In this document: positions 33,704 through 41,975 of the stretch, in pieces
How the letters are laid out: each line of letters starts with the position of its first letter
How positions within the stretch are numbered: position 1 is the first letter of the stretch
From: Streptomyces sp. NRRL F-5135
GTDB taxonomy: Bacteria; Actinomycetota; Actinomycetes; Streptomycetales; Streptomycetaceae
Direction of reading: 5' to 3'
Assembly: GCF_000719775.1 (NCBI RefSeq)
Contig: NZ_JOHR01000013.1
Location: forward strand, 186,001 to 250,000
DNA length: 64,000 nt
Program-made: the position numbers and the translations under genes
The notes under the pieces: model-generated
Seen by the model: the letters and a program-made list of their open reading frames with translations, nothing else
Told to the model about the DNA's origin: nothing
Databases searched by the model: none

Positions 33704-34151
33704 GAGACAGCCGCTGCGGCAGTACCCACGCAGGGCCTCGTCGTTGATCGTATGACCGGAAATACCGTTGTCGGAAGCACGTGAGGAAGGCGCCGAGTGC
33801 GGCACCCCTCTCTCATGCGACAGGCAATTACCCCATAGGGGGACAGTTGCCTTCCCTGCGCGGGCTACTTTGGTGATCCATGTCATCCGGGCCATCTGAC
33901 GGAGGCGCGCACCGGGAACCGACCGCTGCCTCGGCATGGTGAGGCGAGGTGTCCGTCTGATCCACGCCGGTCGTTGACGTGGCTCAGCACGACGCAGGCG
34001 CGTTCAGCCGTGAGCCCGAGGCGATCGGTGGCGGCGAGCAGCCCGCTCCGTTCAGCCGTTGTCCCGGCCGACGCGGCCTCACCAATTAGAGTGGCCACCC
34101 ATACGCAGAGCACATATGCACGACAGAGCGTAACGGGTGAGGGGCCACGGG
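33704..34151. other. Divergent intergenic region
   Basis: No gene is supported. A short minus-strand frame (33883-34113) lacks a ribosome site and recognisable homology. Promoters for the surface protein and for the WXG100 operon should lie here. Confidence 0.45.
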
Positions 34152-34553
34152 ATGCGCGATGCCGATCTGGATGTGTCGGGGGACGACCTCACCCAGCTTG
34201 CGAACGACCTCGACGAGATGCAGCGCTACCTGGAACAACAGACCCGCGGCATGGACGAGGTCGTCGACAGGATCGCCGCGGGCTGGCAGGGCCCCACCGC
34301 CACCGCGTACCGCTCCCTGCACCGCGGCGTCGCCGAGGACGCCGTACGCATCCGCCAGGTGGTGATCCTCCTCGAAGCGGCCATGCGCGCCTCGCGCGAC
34401 GGCTTCACCGAGCAGGAACTCGACACCCTGGCCCGGATCCGTCGAATGCAGGAGAGCGAGGACGTGTCCGCCGCCGCCCGCGCCCTCACCGTGCCCGAGC
34501 CGGCGCCCGCGCCGGACGCCGGTCAGTCGAAGAGCCGCATCCTGGACATCTGA
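34152..34553 (+). CDS. WXG100-family protein, putative type VII secretion substrate/partner
   Basis: A 133-residue helical protein with the central hairpin motif GWQG at about residue 44, as in ESAT-6-like WXG100 proteins, but with a longer C-terminal tail rich in Pro and Ala. Helix 1 is DDLTQLANDLDEMQRYLEQQ; helix 2 starts TATAYRSLHRGVAED. The ATG at 34152 follows GAGGGG. It is the first gene of an apparent operon with a second WXG100 protein (21-nt gap) and a toxin. Such proteins are exported by the ESX/type VII system as heterodimers, often with the toxin N-terminus. No secretion machinery is in the window. Confidence 0.82.
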   Translation: MRDADLDVSGDDLTQLANDLDEMQRYLEQQTRGMDEVVDRIAAGWQGPTATAYRSLHRGVAEDAVRIRQVVILLEAAMRASRDGFTEQELDTLARIRRMQESEDVSAAARALTVPEPAPAPDAGQSKSRILDI

Positions 34554-34574
34554 AGCACGGGGGGGATCAGCACC

Positions 34575-34880
34575 ATGCAGGACGAAGACCGGATCACCGT
34601 CGACTTCGCCACTCTGCAGCGTCTTTCCGGGGACCTGGAGGAGATCCTCCGCGCTCTCAACGAGAAGCTGGAGACGTTGTACGGGCGGGCCACCAAGGTC
34701 GTACTGAGCTGGGACGGCGAGGCCCGCGAGGCGTTCATCGACGAGCTGGACAAGTGGAGCCGCTCCGCCGACGATCTCAGGGCCGCCCAGGCCTGGCTCC
34801 ACGAGGTCGTGGTCAAGGGGCACCTCAACTACGCCGCGGCCAACAGGTCCGTGCTCGAGGGCTGGGGAGGCGGTGCCTGA
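34575..34880 (+). CDS. WXG100-family protein, partner of the toxin
   Basis: A 101-residue protein of standard WXG100 length. The turn motif is SWDGEAREAF with Trp near residue 46, flanked by helices FATLQRLSGDLEEILRALNE and ELDKWSRSADDLRAAQAWLH. The stop codon overlaps the toxin start codon by one base (TGATG), which is a strong sign of translational coupling and a shared complex. Together with the preceding gene it probably forms the targeting module for export of the toxin. Confidence 0.88.
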   Translation: MQDEDRITVDFATLQRLSGDLEEILRALNEKLETLYGRATKVVLSWDGEAREAFIDELDKWSRSADDLRAAQAWLHEVVVKGHLNYAAANRSVLEGWGGGA

Positions 34881-36685
34881 TGGCGGGACCGTCCGTCCCC
34901 GCCCAGCCGCCGGGCGGCACCGGCACCGGCACCGGCACCGGCACCATTGACGTCAAGCCGAGCAATCTGTGGTCGGTCAGCGGCCAGGTCGCCGCGGAGC
35001 AGGACTTCCTGGTGCGCGGCGCCAACACGCTCCTGGAGGAGCTGGGCACGTATCCCGACGCCGGAGGCGCGGGCACTGACGCCCAGAGGTTCGCCCAGGC
35101 GTACAAGAAGACCGGCAACCGCTGGCTGGAGGTCTGGGGCCGGTCCGTGCTGAGCGTCGGCGGTGTCGCCGTCGGCTTCACCGAGACGGCCAACGCCTAC
35201 ACCAGGGCTGACGCGGCAGCCCATCCCAAGCCGGGGAAAACGGCCGAGCAGCGCCCTCTGCCGACGGTCATCGACCAGGCCCCGAAGTTCGACTCGGTCC
35301 CCGACATCAAGTGGGGCGACGACGACGGCGGCGACGACCTCTTGCGCGGACTGATGGAGGGGATCCCGGAGATCGTCCGGGACGTCATCCATCCCCTGTG
35401 CAAGCACGTGTTCCGGGTCGGCAGGGTCGCGGACGTCCACCCCTTCCCGCAGCAGCACTACCTCAACTCCCTGTGTCACAGCTGGATGAACGTCTCCGTC
35501 GTCGCGACGACGGGGGCGGACCGGCTCACCCAGGCTGTCGGGACCATCACCAACCACCAGCAGGCCGACTGGGAAGCCGCCATGCGGACCTTCTGCAGCG
35601 CCCTGTGGGGCGCGACGGCCTGGGGGCAGCAGCGGCACGGCTACCAGTGGGGCCAGACGGCCGGCTCCGGCCCCGGCACGCCCCGCGTCCCCACCGGCAG
35701 TGAGCCCGTCATGGCCGTGCTGAAGGACACGGCCGACAAGATCGCCACCATCCTTCGCGAGTACGCCGAGGCCGCCGTCGATCTCAACCGTGATGTCGCG
35801 GACGAGCTGCACCGCGCCATGTGGGCGGCCGCCAAGGAAATCATCGAGGACCTGGCCAAGCCCAAGGACCCCAAGAGTGTCCTCAGCGCGGTCACGTCCG
35901 TCATCGGCAAGGGCGCGGGGCTGGTCCTGTCGTTCGACGTCAAGACCGTCCTGAACATCGACACGGCCAAGCTGAACCGGATCGTCGACACGTACACCGG
36001 CACGCTGGGAGGCCTGACCACGCGGATGGATGCGCTGAAGGGGCCGCTGGACGAGGCGTACCTGAGCGCTCCCAAGTTCGAGGCCGGCGTCGCGCGCGCC
36101 CACGGCTTCGGCGCCCGCGCGCTGGAGGAGTTCAAGGACTCGCAGGTCTGGTTGAAGGTCGACTCGAACGGCATGTACGAGCTGAACCTCGCCGCCAACG
36201 AGTATCTGGAGAACGGCCACACCCTGGACAAGCACGTCGGCAAGACCGACGAGCAGCTCGCCCAGCGCCTGCGCGACCAGCAGTCGGGCGGTCCGACGCA
36301 TGCCTGGCCGTACGGCAAGCCCATGCCCAACAGCTCTTCGGCCTTCCCGAACTATGGGCGCGCGGAGGAACTGACCCAGTACAACCTCAACAAGAACAGG
36401 GCCGCCATCGACGCGTGGATCAAAGGCCCACCGCCGCCGGAGGAGGGGAAGGTCGAGAAATTCCAGTCGACCGCGCCGAACGGCGAGACCTCCGGCCGCA
36501 GTGTGAGCAAGCAGCCCGTGAACCCGAACGACCCGATGTCCGGGTACAAACAGGGGGGATCTGACGCCAAGGCGTACGACGTGAACGGCATCGAGACGCG
36601 TCTCAAGTACGACAGCAGTCGCAATCCCCCGTTCACGGTCATGACGTCGATGCCCTACCGGCCCCAGAACACGCAGGTACCGTAA
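34880..36685 (+). CDS. Polymorphic toxin with C-terminal RNase A-like domain
   Basis: A 601-residue multidomain protein. The N-terminus starts with a GT dipeptide repeat (from a 6-bp DNA repeat), then a WXG-like helical region (residues 30-110, NRWLEVWGRSVLSVGG). The middle (130-435) is long, helical and unrecognised. The C-terminal 160 residues resemble the bacterial RNase A-like toxin domain of CdiA effectors: the entry motif GHTLDKHVGKTDEQLAQRL near 445, then SSSAFPNYGRAEELTQYNL and IDAWIKG, GIETRLKYD, and FTVMTSMP near the end. That predicts an RNase released into competing cells. The ATG overlaps the WXG100 stop. The family usually ends in a TAYP-like motif; here Met replaces the expected Tyr. 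Immunity candidates follow directly. Confidence 0.82.
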   Translation: MAGPSVPAQPPGGTGTGTGTGTIDVKPSNLWSVSGQVAAEQDFLVRGANTLLEELGTYPDAGGAGTDAQRFAQAYKKTGNRWLEVWGRSVLSVGGVAVGFTETANAYTRADAAAHPKPGKTAEQRPLPTVIDQAPKFDSVPDIKWGDDDGGDDLLRGLMEGIPEIVRDVIHPLCKHVFRVGRVADVHPFPQQHYLNSLCHSWMNVSVVATTGADRLTQAVGTITNHQQADWEAAMRTFCSALWGATAWGQQRHGYQWGQTAGSGPGTPRVPTGSEPVMAVLKDTADKIATILREYAEAAVDLNRDVADELHRAMWAAAKEIIEDLAKPKDPKSVLSAVTSVIGKGAGLVLSFDVKTVLNIDTAKLNRIVDTYTGTLGGLTTRMDALKGPLDEAYLSAPKFEAGVARAHGFGARALEEFKDSQVWLKVDSNGMYELNLAANEYLENGHTLDKHVGKTDEQLAQRLRDQQSGGPTHAWPYGKPMPNSSSAFPNYGRAEELTQYNLNKNRAAIDAWIKGPPPPEEGKVEKFQSTAPNGETSGRSVSKQPVNPNDPMSGYKQGGSDAKAYDVNGIETRLKYDSSRNPPFTVMTSMPYRPQNTQVP

Positions 36686-36709
36686 GTCCCCGAGAAAGGC
36701 CCACACCAC

Positions 36710-37270
36710 ATGCCGTCCGTCGACCAGTCGTCCTGGGACACCGCGGTACGCCACCTGTACGCGGACGCGTACGCGTACATCGCCACGGGGCCGCGCCGCC
36801 ACGAGGACTGGACGCTCGACGTCCTCACCGTGATGGCCCGGACCCCGGACCCCCGGGGCTGGGCCGTCGTCGACGACGCTGCTGAGGATCCGGAGCGCGA
36901 GGGGTCTCCCACGTACCCGTTCGCCGTCCACCCTGCGGAGTACGTCGCGCAGCGCCTCAAGGAGATCGATCGGGACAGCGCCGAGAACCTGCTCCTGGCC
37001 ATCACCGAGGGCGGCTGCAGCTTGTCCAACCTCCAGTACTTCGCCGAATCCCCGGACGAACTGCGGGCGATGGCGCGCACGATCCTCGCGCGTTACGGAG
37101 ACGAAGCCACTTACCACACCAACGTCAGCAAGCGCGGCAGCGCGCCCGGCACACTCGACTTCACGCTGGAGACCTTCGGGTACAACCCGCTGGGCGTCTA
37201 CATGGAGGACTGCGGCCTCGTCGTCGTCTCAACGACCGAGGTCGGACTGTTCTGGAACTTCACCGACTGA
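36710..37270 (+). CDS. Candidate immunity protein of the RNase A-like toxin
   Basis: A 186-residue acidic soluble protein encoded 24 nt after the toxin, with ribosome site GAGAAAGG. I do not recognise its family. It contains FAVHPAEYVAQRLKEIDRDS, LLLAITEGGCSLSNLQYFAE and the ending VVVSTTEVGLFWNF. Position immediately after a polymorphic toxin, small size and acidity are all typical of immunity proteins that bind and block the toxin in the producing cell. This is an inference from context. Confidence 0.6.
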   Translation: MPSVDQSSWDTAVRHLYADAYAYIATGPRRHEDWTLDVLTVMARTPDPRGWAVVDDAAEDPEREGSPTYPFAVHPAEYVAQRLKEIDRDSAENLLLAITEGGCSLSNLQYFAESPDELRAMARTILARYGDEATYHTNVSKRGSAPGTLDFTLETFGYNPLGVYMEDCGLVVVSTTEVGLFWNFTD

Positions 37271-37332
37271 CGATCCGGCCACCGATTCGCACGAGCACAG
37301 CTGCTGACCCGGCGATTTGAGAGGATGCCCCC

Positions 37333-37632
37333 GTGCAGACGCGATCCGCGACGTACCCCGACCGGGAGACCGCCCAGTGGGCCACCCAGCAGGTGGTGAC
37401 CGCGAACGAGCAGGCCATTCACCACTGGCTCGCCCAGAACACCCGGGCCCGCCTCACCATCGAGGCCGCCTGGCCCTCCCGCGAGGAGCCCGTGGGCCGG
37501 GTCCAGCTGGAAGCCGAGCTGCTGGCCGGGCGCGGGCCCGTCGACGTCCGCGCGGCGCGCGTGGTGCTGCGCCGCGAGCCGTCGAGCCCGCACGGCTTCG
37601 TCGTCCACACGACCGTCCCCTTCTACCTGTAG
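37333..37632 (+). CDS. Orphan C-terminal half of an RNase A-like toxin domain
   Basis: A 99-residue product. Its sequence (SATYPDRETAQWATQQVVTA, IHHWLAQNTRARLTIEAAWP, VDVRAARVVLRREPSSPHGF, VVHTTVPFYL) aligns by eye with the second half of the RNase A-like domain seen in the toxin at 34880. It lacks the GHTLDKHVGKT half that supplies the first catalytic His, so it is unlikely to be an active RNase. Start is GTG at 37333 with GAGAGG upstream. It looks like the displaced tail of an older toxin, retained with its own immunity gene, as seen in orphan toxin/immunity arrays. Confidence 0.7.
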   Translation: MQTRSATYPDRETAQWATQQVVTANEQAIHHWLAQNTRARLTIEAAWPSREEPVGRVQLEAELLAGRGPVDVRAARVVLRREPSSPHGFVVHTTVPFYL

Positions 37633-37646
37633 GCGGCCGTCCGCAC

Positions 37647-38303
37647 ATGTCCATGAAGCCCCTCGAACACGATCGCCGGTACGGCGAGTTGGACAAGGTG
37701 ATGCGCGCGTACCTGGGGCAGCCGGCCGACGACACCCCGGAGAGGCGCAGCCGCGCGCTGGACGCGTACCTCCGTCACACCTGGCACACCCGCCCCTCTG
37801 CCATCGCGGAGGCGGAGCGCCAACTGCGCGAATACAGCCGCAACCCGCCGGGCCGCATCCGGCTCGGCCTGGGCGAGTTCTACGCGGTCCCGGACATCAG
37901 GTTGCCCCAGTCGGAGATCGGCGACTGGCTGATGACGCTGGCCGACCACCTGAAGAAGAGCATCGAGGAAGGCGACGTACCGGAGCCGTCGTCCCCGCAG
38001 ACGCACTGGGAGTGGCACGCACGCTTCCCGGAGACCGCGCAACTGCTCGGCGGCTGGTTCTCGCAGGACATCGCCGACGAGTTCCCCGACCACGGGGCCG
38101 CCGTCACCGACTACGCCGCCACCACCGACCCCCAGCTGGTCGCGCGCCTTGTCGGTGAACTCCACGAGTTGCTCGCGCTGCCCCTGGACGAGGCGGACTA
38201 CGCCCTGGCAGCCGCCGAACTCGGCATGGAGGTCAGCCCGCCCGAGCCGTTCTCCTACGGGGCCTGGTTCCAGTCGCTGGCCACGACGCTGTCCGGCACC
38301 TGA
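37647..38303 (+). CDS. CdiI-like immunity protein
   Basis: A 218-residue soluble protein. The C-terminal half (FPETAQLLGGWFSQDIADEF, LVGELHELLALPLDEADYAL, PEPFSYGAWFQSLA) resembles the contact-dependent inhibition immunity family with the pattern FPxxxxFFGGYFHQD. That supports a role in neutralising an RNase A-like toxin. The N-terminal half has RRYGELDKVMRAYLGQPADD and an irregular helical region. It begins 14 nt after the orphan toxin half, so the two are a cassette. It may protect against the toxin of a relative as well as the resident one. Confidence 0.72.
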   Translation: MSMKPLEHDRRYGELDKVMRAYLGQPADDTPERRSRALDAYLRHTWHTRPSAIAEAERQLREYSRNPPGRIRLGLGEFYAVPDIRLPQSEIGDWLMTLADHLKKSIEEGDVPEPSSPQTHWEWHARFPETAQLLGGWFSQDIADEFPDHGAAVTDYAATTDPQLVARLVGELHELLALPLDEADYALAAAELGMEVSPPEPFSYGAWFQSLATTLSGT

Positions 38304-38392
38304 TCCAGCCACGGCCGGCTCCGCTTCCGGCTCCGGCGGCGCCCACTGATCAGCGCACACTGATCACCGCCCAATGCTCACTGCCCACCGAT

Positions 38393-38425
38393 CACCGCTC
38401 ACCGCTCACCGCTCACCGCTCACCG
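38393..38425. repeat. Heptanucleotide repeat overlapping the aldo/keto reductase stop codon
   Basis: CACCGCT repeated almost five times. The minus-strand stop codon at 38420-38422 lies inside the array, so changes in copy number would not alter the upstream coding frame. Confidence 0.85.
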
Positions 38426-39415
38426 TCCCAGGATCCGGTCGACGTCGGCCATCTGCCCGGCGGTGAGCGGGCCCTTCGCGAGCGCGCCCGCGTTCTCCTC
38501 GGCCTGGGCGGCCGTACGGAAACCGGGGATGGGGATCGTCCGCGGGGCGCGGGCCCAGATCCAGGCGAGGGCGCCTTGCGCGAGGGTACGGCCGTCGCTG
38601 GTGAGGACGGACCGCAGAGACTCGACCCGATCGAGCCAGGCCGGGTCGGCGCCCTCGTCGGCGGTGAATCCCGGCAGCCACGCGGGAGGCGCGTTGCGGA
38701 TGTCGCCGTTGTCCAGGGCGCGCCCGGCGGTGTGCTTGCCGGTGAGCAGGCCCATGGCGAGCGGGCTGCGACTGATGCTCGCGAGGTCCGACTCCGCGCA
38801 GAGGGCGAGGAGTACGGAAGCGTCCTGGAGGATGTTCAGACGGTGCTGGACGGCCGTGCAGTGCGGGCCCTCGGCGAAGACGGCGGCCCGGGCGGGATCG
38901 TCCGTGCTCCAGGCGTACGCGCGGATGAGGCCCTCGCGCACGAACTCCTCGCAGGTGTCGCGGAGCCCGGCCGCCCGTTCCGGGTCGGCGTCGGAGATGT
39001 GCAGCTGGTAGAGGTCGACATAGTCCGTGTCCAGACGGCGCAGGGAGGCTGTCAGGGCGCGGCGCGCGTGCTGCGGGGAGTCGTCCTGTCCGTGCCTGGT
39101 CCGGGTCTCCTCGTCGAAGAGGTTGCCCCACTTCGTGGCGACGACGACATCGGTGCGGTGCTTGCCGAGGGCGCGGCCGAGCACGCGTTCGCTGTGGCCG
39201 GTGCCGTACACGTCCGCGGTGTCGAAGAAGGTGACGCCGAGGTCGAGGGCGCGCCGGATCGCGCGCACCGACTCGTCGTCGTCGACCCTGCCCCAGCCCA
39301 GGGGCCGCCCGTCGACGGACTGCCACTCGCCGCCGATGGCCCAGCAGCCGAAGCCGAGGGCGCTCACCTCGATGCCGCTGCGGCCCAGTGTCCTGACGTG
39401 CGTGTTGGTCTCCAT
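38420..39415 (-). CDS. Aldo/keto reductase
   Basis: A 331-residue NADPH-dependent aldo/keto reductase. The catalytic tetrad is visible: Asp and Tyr in FFDTADVYGTGHSE, Lys in VVVATKWGN, His in YVDLYQLHISD. The N-terminus HVRTLGRSGIEVSALGFGCW and cofactor loop region AMGLLTGKHTAGR are normal for the family. The ATG at 39415 fits the conserved start; sequence upstream has no homology. The gene stands alone. Substrate is unknown; it could act on carbonyls, sugars or quinones. Confidence 0.93.
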   Translation of the reverse strand: METNTHVRTLGRSGIEVSALGFGCWAIGGEWQSVDGRPLGWGRVDDDESVRAIRRALDLGVTFFDTADVYGTGHSERVLGRALGKHRTDVVVATKWGNLFDEETRTRHGQDDSPQHARRALTASLRRLDTDYVDLYQLHISDADPERAAGLRDTCEEFVREGLIRAYAWSTDDPARAAVFAEGPHCTAVQHRLNILQDASVLLALCAESDLASISRSPLAMGLLTGKHTAGRALDNGDIRNAPPAWLPGFTADEGADPAWLDRVESLRSVLTSDGRTLAQGALAWIWARAPRTIPIPGFRTAAQAEENAGALAKGPLTAGQMADVDRILGR

Positions 39416-39780
39416 GCCCGCGCACGCTAGGAGTTGGAGTGGGCGCGAAGGCAACCCTCGCGACCGCGGAGCCGGCGCGGCCCGGTACCGCTCCTCCGAG
39501 GTGGTCGCTCCGCGTCTCAGGGCATCGCGGAGATGGCGCGCTTCGATACGTACGACGCAAAACCTGGCCCCTTGGCCATACCTGTGGGATATCGCGCGCC
39601 GCCTTGTTCGGCATCGGCGTTGTTCGCGGCGCACCGGTCGACTGGACTGGGGCGGGACGACGGCCGACGGCAGTGGCCGACGCCGCCACCAGGGGCTCTT
39701 CGCCGGTCGCGTCCGCCACAACCGTCGCGTCCGTCGGACGTGAACCGTTTCCCCTCACCCGGTCGAAAGTGAAGTCCGCC
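39416..39780. other. Divergent intergenic region
   Basis: No gene, RNA or clear repeat is supported. It should hold the promoters of the aldo/keto reductase and the alpha/beta hydrolase. Confidence 0.45.
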
Positions 39781-40638
39781 ATGATCTCCCCCGCCGCCGG
39801 CACCGTGTTCGTCCTCGTCCACGGGGCCTGGCACTCCTCCTGGCACTGGGCACGTACGCAGCGTTCGCTGGCCCGGCTCGGTGCCGCGAGCGTCGCGCTG
39901 GATCTGCCCGGCCACGGCTTCGACGCGCCGCTCCCCTCCGGATACCTGCTCCCCGGGCAGCCGGGGTTCGCCACGGAGAAGTCCGCGCTCGCCGGGCTGA
40001 CGATCGACGAGTGCGCCGAGAGCGTCCTGTCCACGCTGAGGGAGGTACGGCGGCACTACCGCACGGTCGTCCTCGTGGCCCACAGCGCGAGCGGTGGTCC
40101 GGCGTCGCTCGCCGCGGAGACCGCTCCTGACCTCGTCGACCGGATCGTCTACCTCTCCGCGTTCGTCCCCGCCGGGCGGCCCCGCTTCGTCGATTACCTG
40201 ACGGCCCCGGAGCAGACCGCGACCGTACGGGGCGGGAGCCTCGGTGTCGGAGACGTCGAGAGCCTCGGCGCGTTCCGCATCAATCCCCTCTCGCCGGACC
40301 CCGAGTACGTCGAGGAGCTACGGCGGACCTACTACCAGGAGATCCCGGCCGAGGGGTTCGCGCGCTGGCACCTCACCCTCAGCCCCGACCTGCCGTCGGC
40401 CGTCCCGATGACGCCGGTCCGCCTGACGGCCGGCCGCTGGGGACGCCTGCCGCGCACGTTCGTACGGCTGGCCGACGACTGGGCCGCCCGGCCGGCCATG
40501 CAGGACCTGATGATCAACGACGCCGACGCGTTCACCCCCGACAACCCGTTCACGGTCCGCGAACTGCCCGGCGGGCACTCTCCGTTCGCCACCCGGCCCG
40601 GCGAACTGGCCGCCACTCTCGTCTCCGACCTCCGCTGA
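39781..40638 (+). CDS. Alpha/beta-fold hydrolase
   Basis: A 285-residue soluble alpha/beta hydrolase related to esterases and methylesterases of the plant salicylate/methylketone type. The oxyanion loop is VFVLVHGAWHSSWHW near residue 12. The nucleophile is in VAHSASGGP (Ser near residue 102; the first position is Ala instead of Gly). The catalytic His is in LPGGHSPFATRP near residue 264. ATG at 39781 is the first start that preserves the opening strand. No partner genes adjoin it. Substrate is unknown. Confidence 0.88.
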   Translation: MISPAAGTVFVLVHGAWHSSWHWARTQRSLARLGAASVALDLPGHGFDAPLPSGYLLPGQPGFATEKSALAGLTIDECAESVLSTLREVRRHYRTVVLVAHSASGGPASLAAETAPDLVDRIVYLSAFVPAGRPRFVDYLTAPEQTATVRGGSLGVGDVESLGAFRINPLSPDPEYVEELRRTYYQEIPAEGFARWHLTLSPDLPSAVPMTPVRLTAGRWGRLPRTFVRLADDWAARPAMQDLMINDADAFTPDNPFTVRELPGGHSPFATRPGELAATLVSDLR

Positions 40639-40786
40639 CGGCCCCGTCCGACGCGTGCGACCTGTCCGGCCCGGCCGGCCCGGTCGGCCCGGCCCCGTAG
40701 GGCGCGTCCCCGTCGGCCAGGGCGCCGACTCGTCTCCGTACCCACCGGGTAGCCGCCGGAACGCCCACTCCGGCCAGCCCTCCGTC

Positions 40787-40797
40787 CGAAACTTTCG
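40787..40797. promoter_or_regulatory. Xylanase-type palindromic operator upstream of GH11 gene
   Basis: CGAAACTTTCG is an exact CGAAA-N-TTTCG palindrome, the type reported in regulatory regions of Streptomyces xylanase genes. It lies about 330 nt upstream of the GH11 start, in an intergenic region of 485 nt (40639-41123) that otherwise holds only an A/T-richer stretch at 40860-40960, probably containing the promoter. Confidence 0.6.
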
Positions 40798-41123
40798 AAA
40801 CTAGGGGTCGCTTCTTGATCCCGAAACAACCGGACATCGGCAGGCCGAAGTCGCGTCTGACGAGGCGCTCCGGATTACTGAACAGGCACTATGACGAACA
40901 AAGACTCTTTCGCTCAACCCCGGCATTACCGGAAAGGTTGCGGAAACTATTGACAGCCCGCCCCGGCCGCTCCAACCTGTCGGCACGTCAGTACTCAACC
41001 TCTGTCGGTTCCCGGGTCGCCCACGAGCGGTACGCCCCGCCCGGCCACCACCGACAGGGCCCGCCTGGGCCGGGGCGTACCGGCCCGGCCTCCCGCCTGC
41101 CCTCACGAGGAGGAAGCACGGAC

Positions 41124-41807
41124 ATGGACAAGGCCCCCGCACACCAGATCAGCCGCCGGAAGTTCATCGGCCGGGCCGGCACCCTGGCGCTGGCGACATC
41201 CGGGCTGATGCTGCCCGGCACCGCACACGCCGACACGACCATCACCACGAACCAGACCGGCACCAACAACGGCTTCTACTACTCGTTCTGGACCGACGGT
41301 GGCGGCTCGGTCGCCATGACGCTGGCGGCCGGGGGAAGTTACCGGACCTCCTGGACCAACTGCGGAAACTTCGTCTGCGGCAAGGGCTGGAGCAACGGCG
41401 GACGCAGGACCGTGGGGTACTCGGGCAGCTTCGCTCCGTCCGGCAACGGCTACCTGACCCTCTACGGGTGGACGTCCAACCCGCTCGTGGAGTACTACAT
41501 CGTCGACAACTGGGGCACGTACCGGCCCACGGGCGAGTACAAGGGCACGGTCTCCAGTGACGGCGGTACGTACGACATCTACAAGACGACGCGCTACAAC
41601 GCGCCATCCGTCGAAGGCATACGCACCTTCAACCAGTACTGGAGCGTCCGCCAGTCGAAGAGGACGGGCGGGACCATCACCACCGGCAACCACTTCGACG
41701 CGTGGGCCCGCTCGGGTATGAACCTGGGCAGTTTCAGCTACTACATGATCCTCGCGACGGAGGGATACCAGAGCAGCGGGAGTTCCAACATCACGGTGAA
41801 CGCGTGA
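41124..41807 (+). CDS. GH11 endo-1,4-beta-xylanase with Tat signal peptide
   Basis: An exported xylanase cleaving internal bonds of xylan. The Tat signal carries the twin arginine ([19 protein letters not shown]), cleaved near AHADT. The GH11 jelly-roll is complete at 227 residues including signal: nucleophile Glu in [13 protein letters not shown] near residue 123 and acid/base Glu in [18 protein letters not shown] near 213. No carbohydrate-binding module follows. Tat rather than Sec export resembles XlnC of S. lividans. Ribosome site GAGGAGGAAGC is identical to that of the GH10 gene at 48731. A CGAAACTTTCG palindrome upstream suggests xylan-responsive control. Confidence 0.96.
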   Translation: MDKAPAHQISRRKFIGRAGTLALATSGLMLPGTAHADTTITTNQTGTNNGFYYSFWTDGGGSVAMTLAAGGSYRTSWTNCGNFVCGKGWSNGGRRTVGYSGSFAPSGNGYLTLYGWTSNPLVEYYIVDNWGTYRPTGEYKGTVSSDGGTYDIYKTTRYNAPSVEGIRTFNQYWSVRQSKRTGGTITTGNHFDAWARSGMNLGSFSYYMILATEGYQSSGSSNITVNA

Positions 41808-41876
41808 CCGTGAACGCGTGACCGTGAACGGATGACCGTGAACGGATGACCGTGAGCGGATGACCGCGAACGAATC
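41793..41876. repeat. Six 14-bp tandem repeats at the 3' end of the GH11 gene
   Basis: Consensus ACCGTGAACGGATG; units start at 41793, 41807, 41821, 41835, 41849 and 41863. The first contains the last codons and leads to the stop codon of the xylanase, the rest run downstream. Confidence 0.92.
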
Positions 41877-41975
41877 CGCGCAGGTGAGCGGCCATATCTC
41901 CGAGAGCGAAAAAAGCCTCCCGAGCAGCCACGTTGGGCATGATTGCCGGCAGTTGGAGCTACGGAGGAACAGAGC

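Noticed and set aside
33883..34113. Small minus-strand coding sequence upstream of the WXG100 operon
   Set aside because: No ribosome site, no recognisable family and composition typical of spurious frames.
34829..37117. Long frame opposite the toxin and immunity genes
   Set aside because: Shadow of the toxin operon; no ribosome site or recognisable domain.
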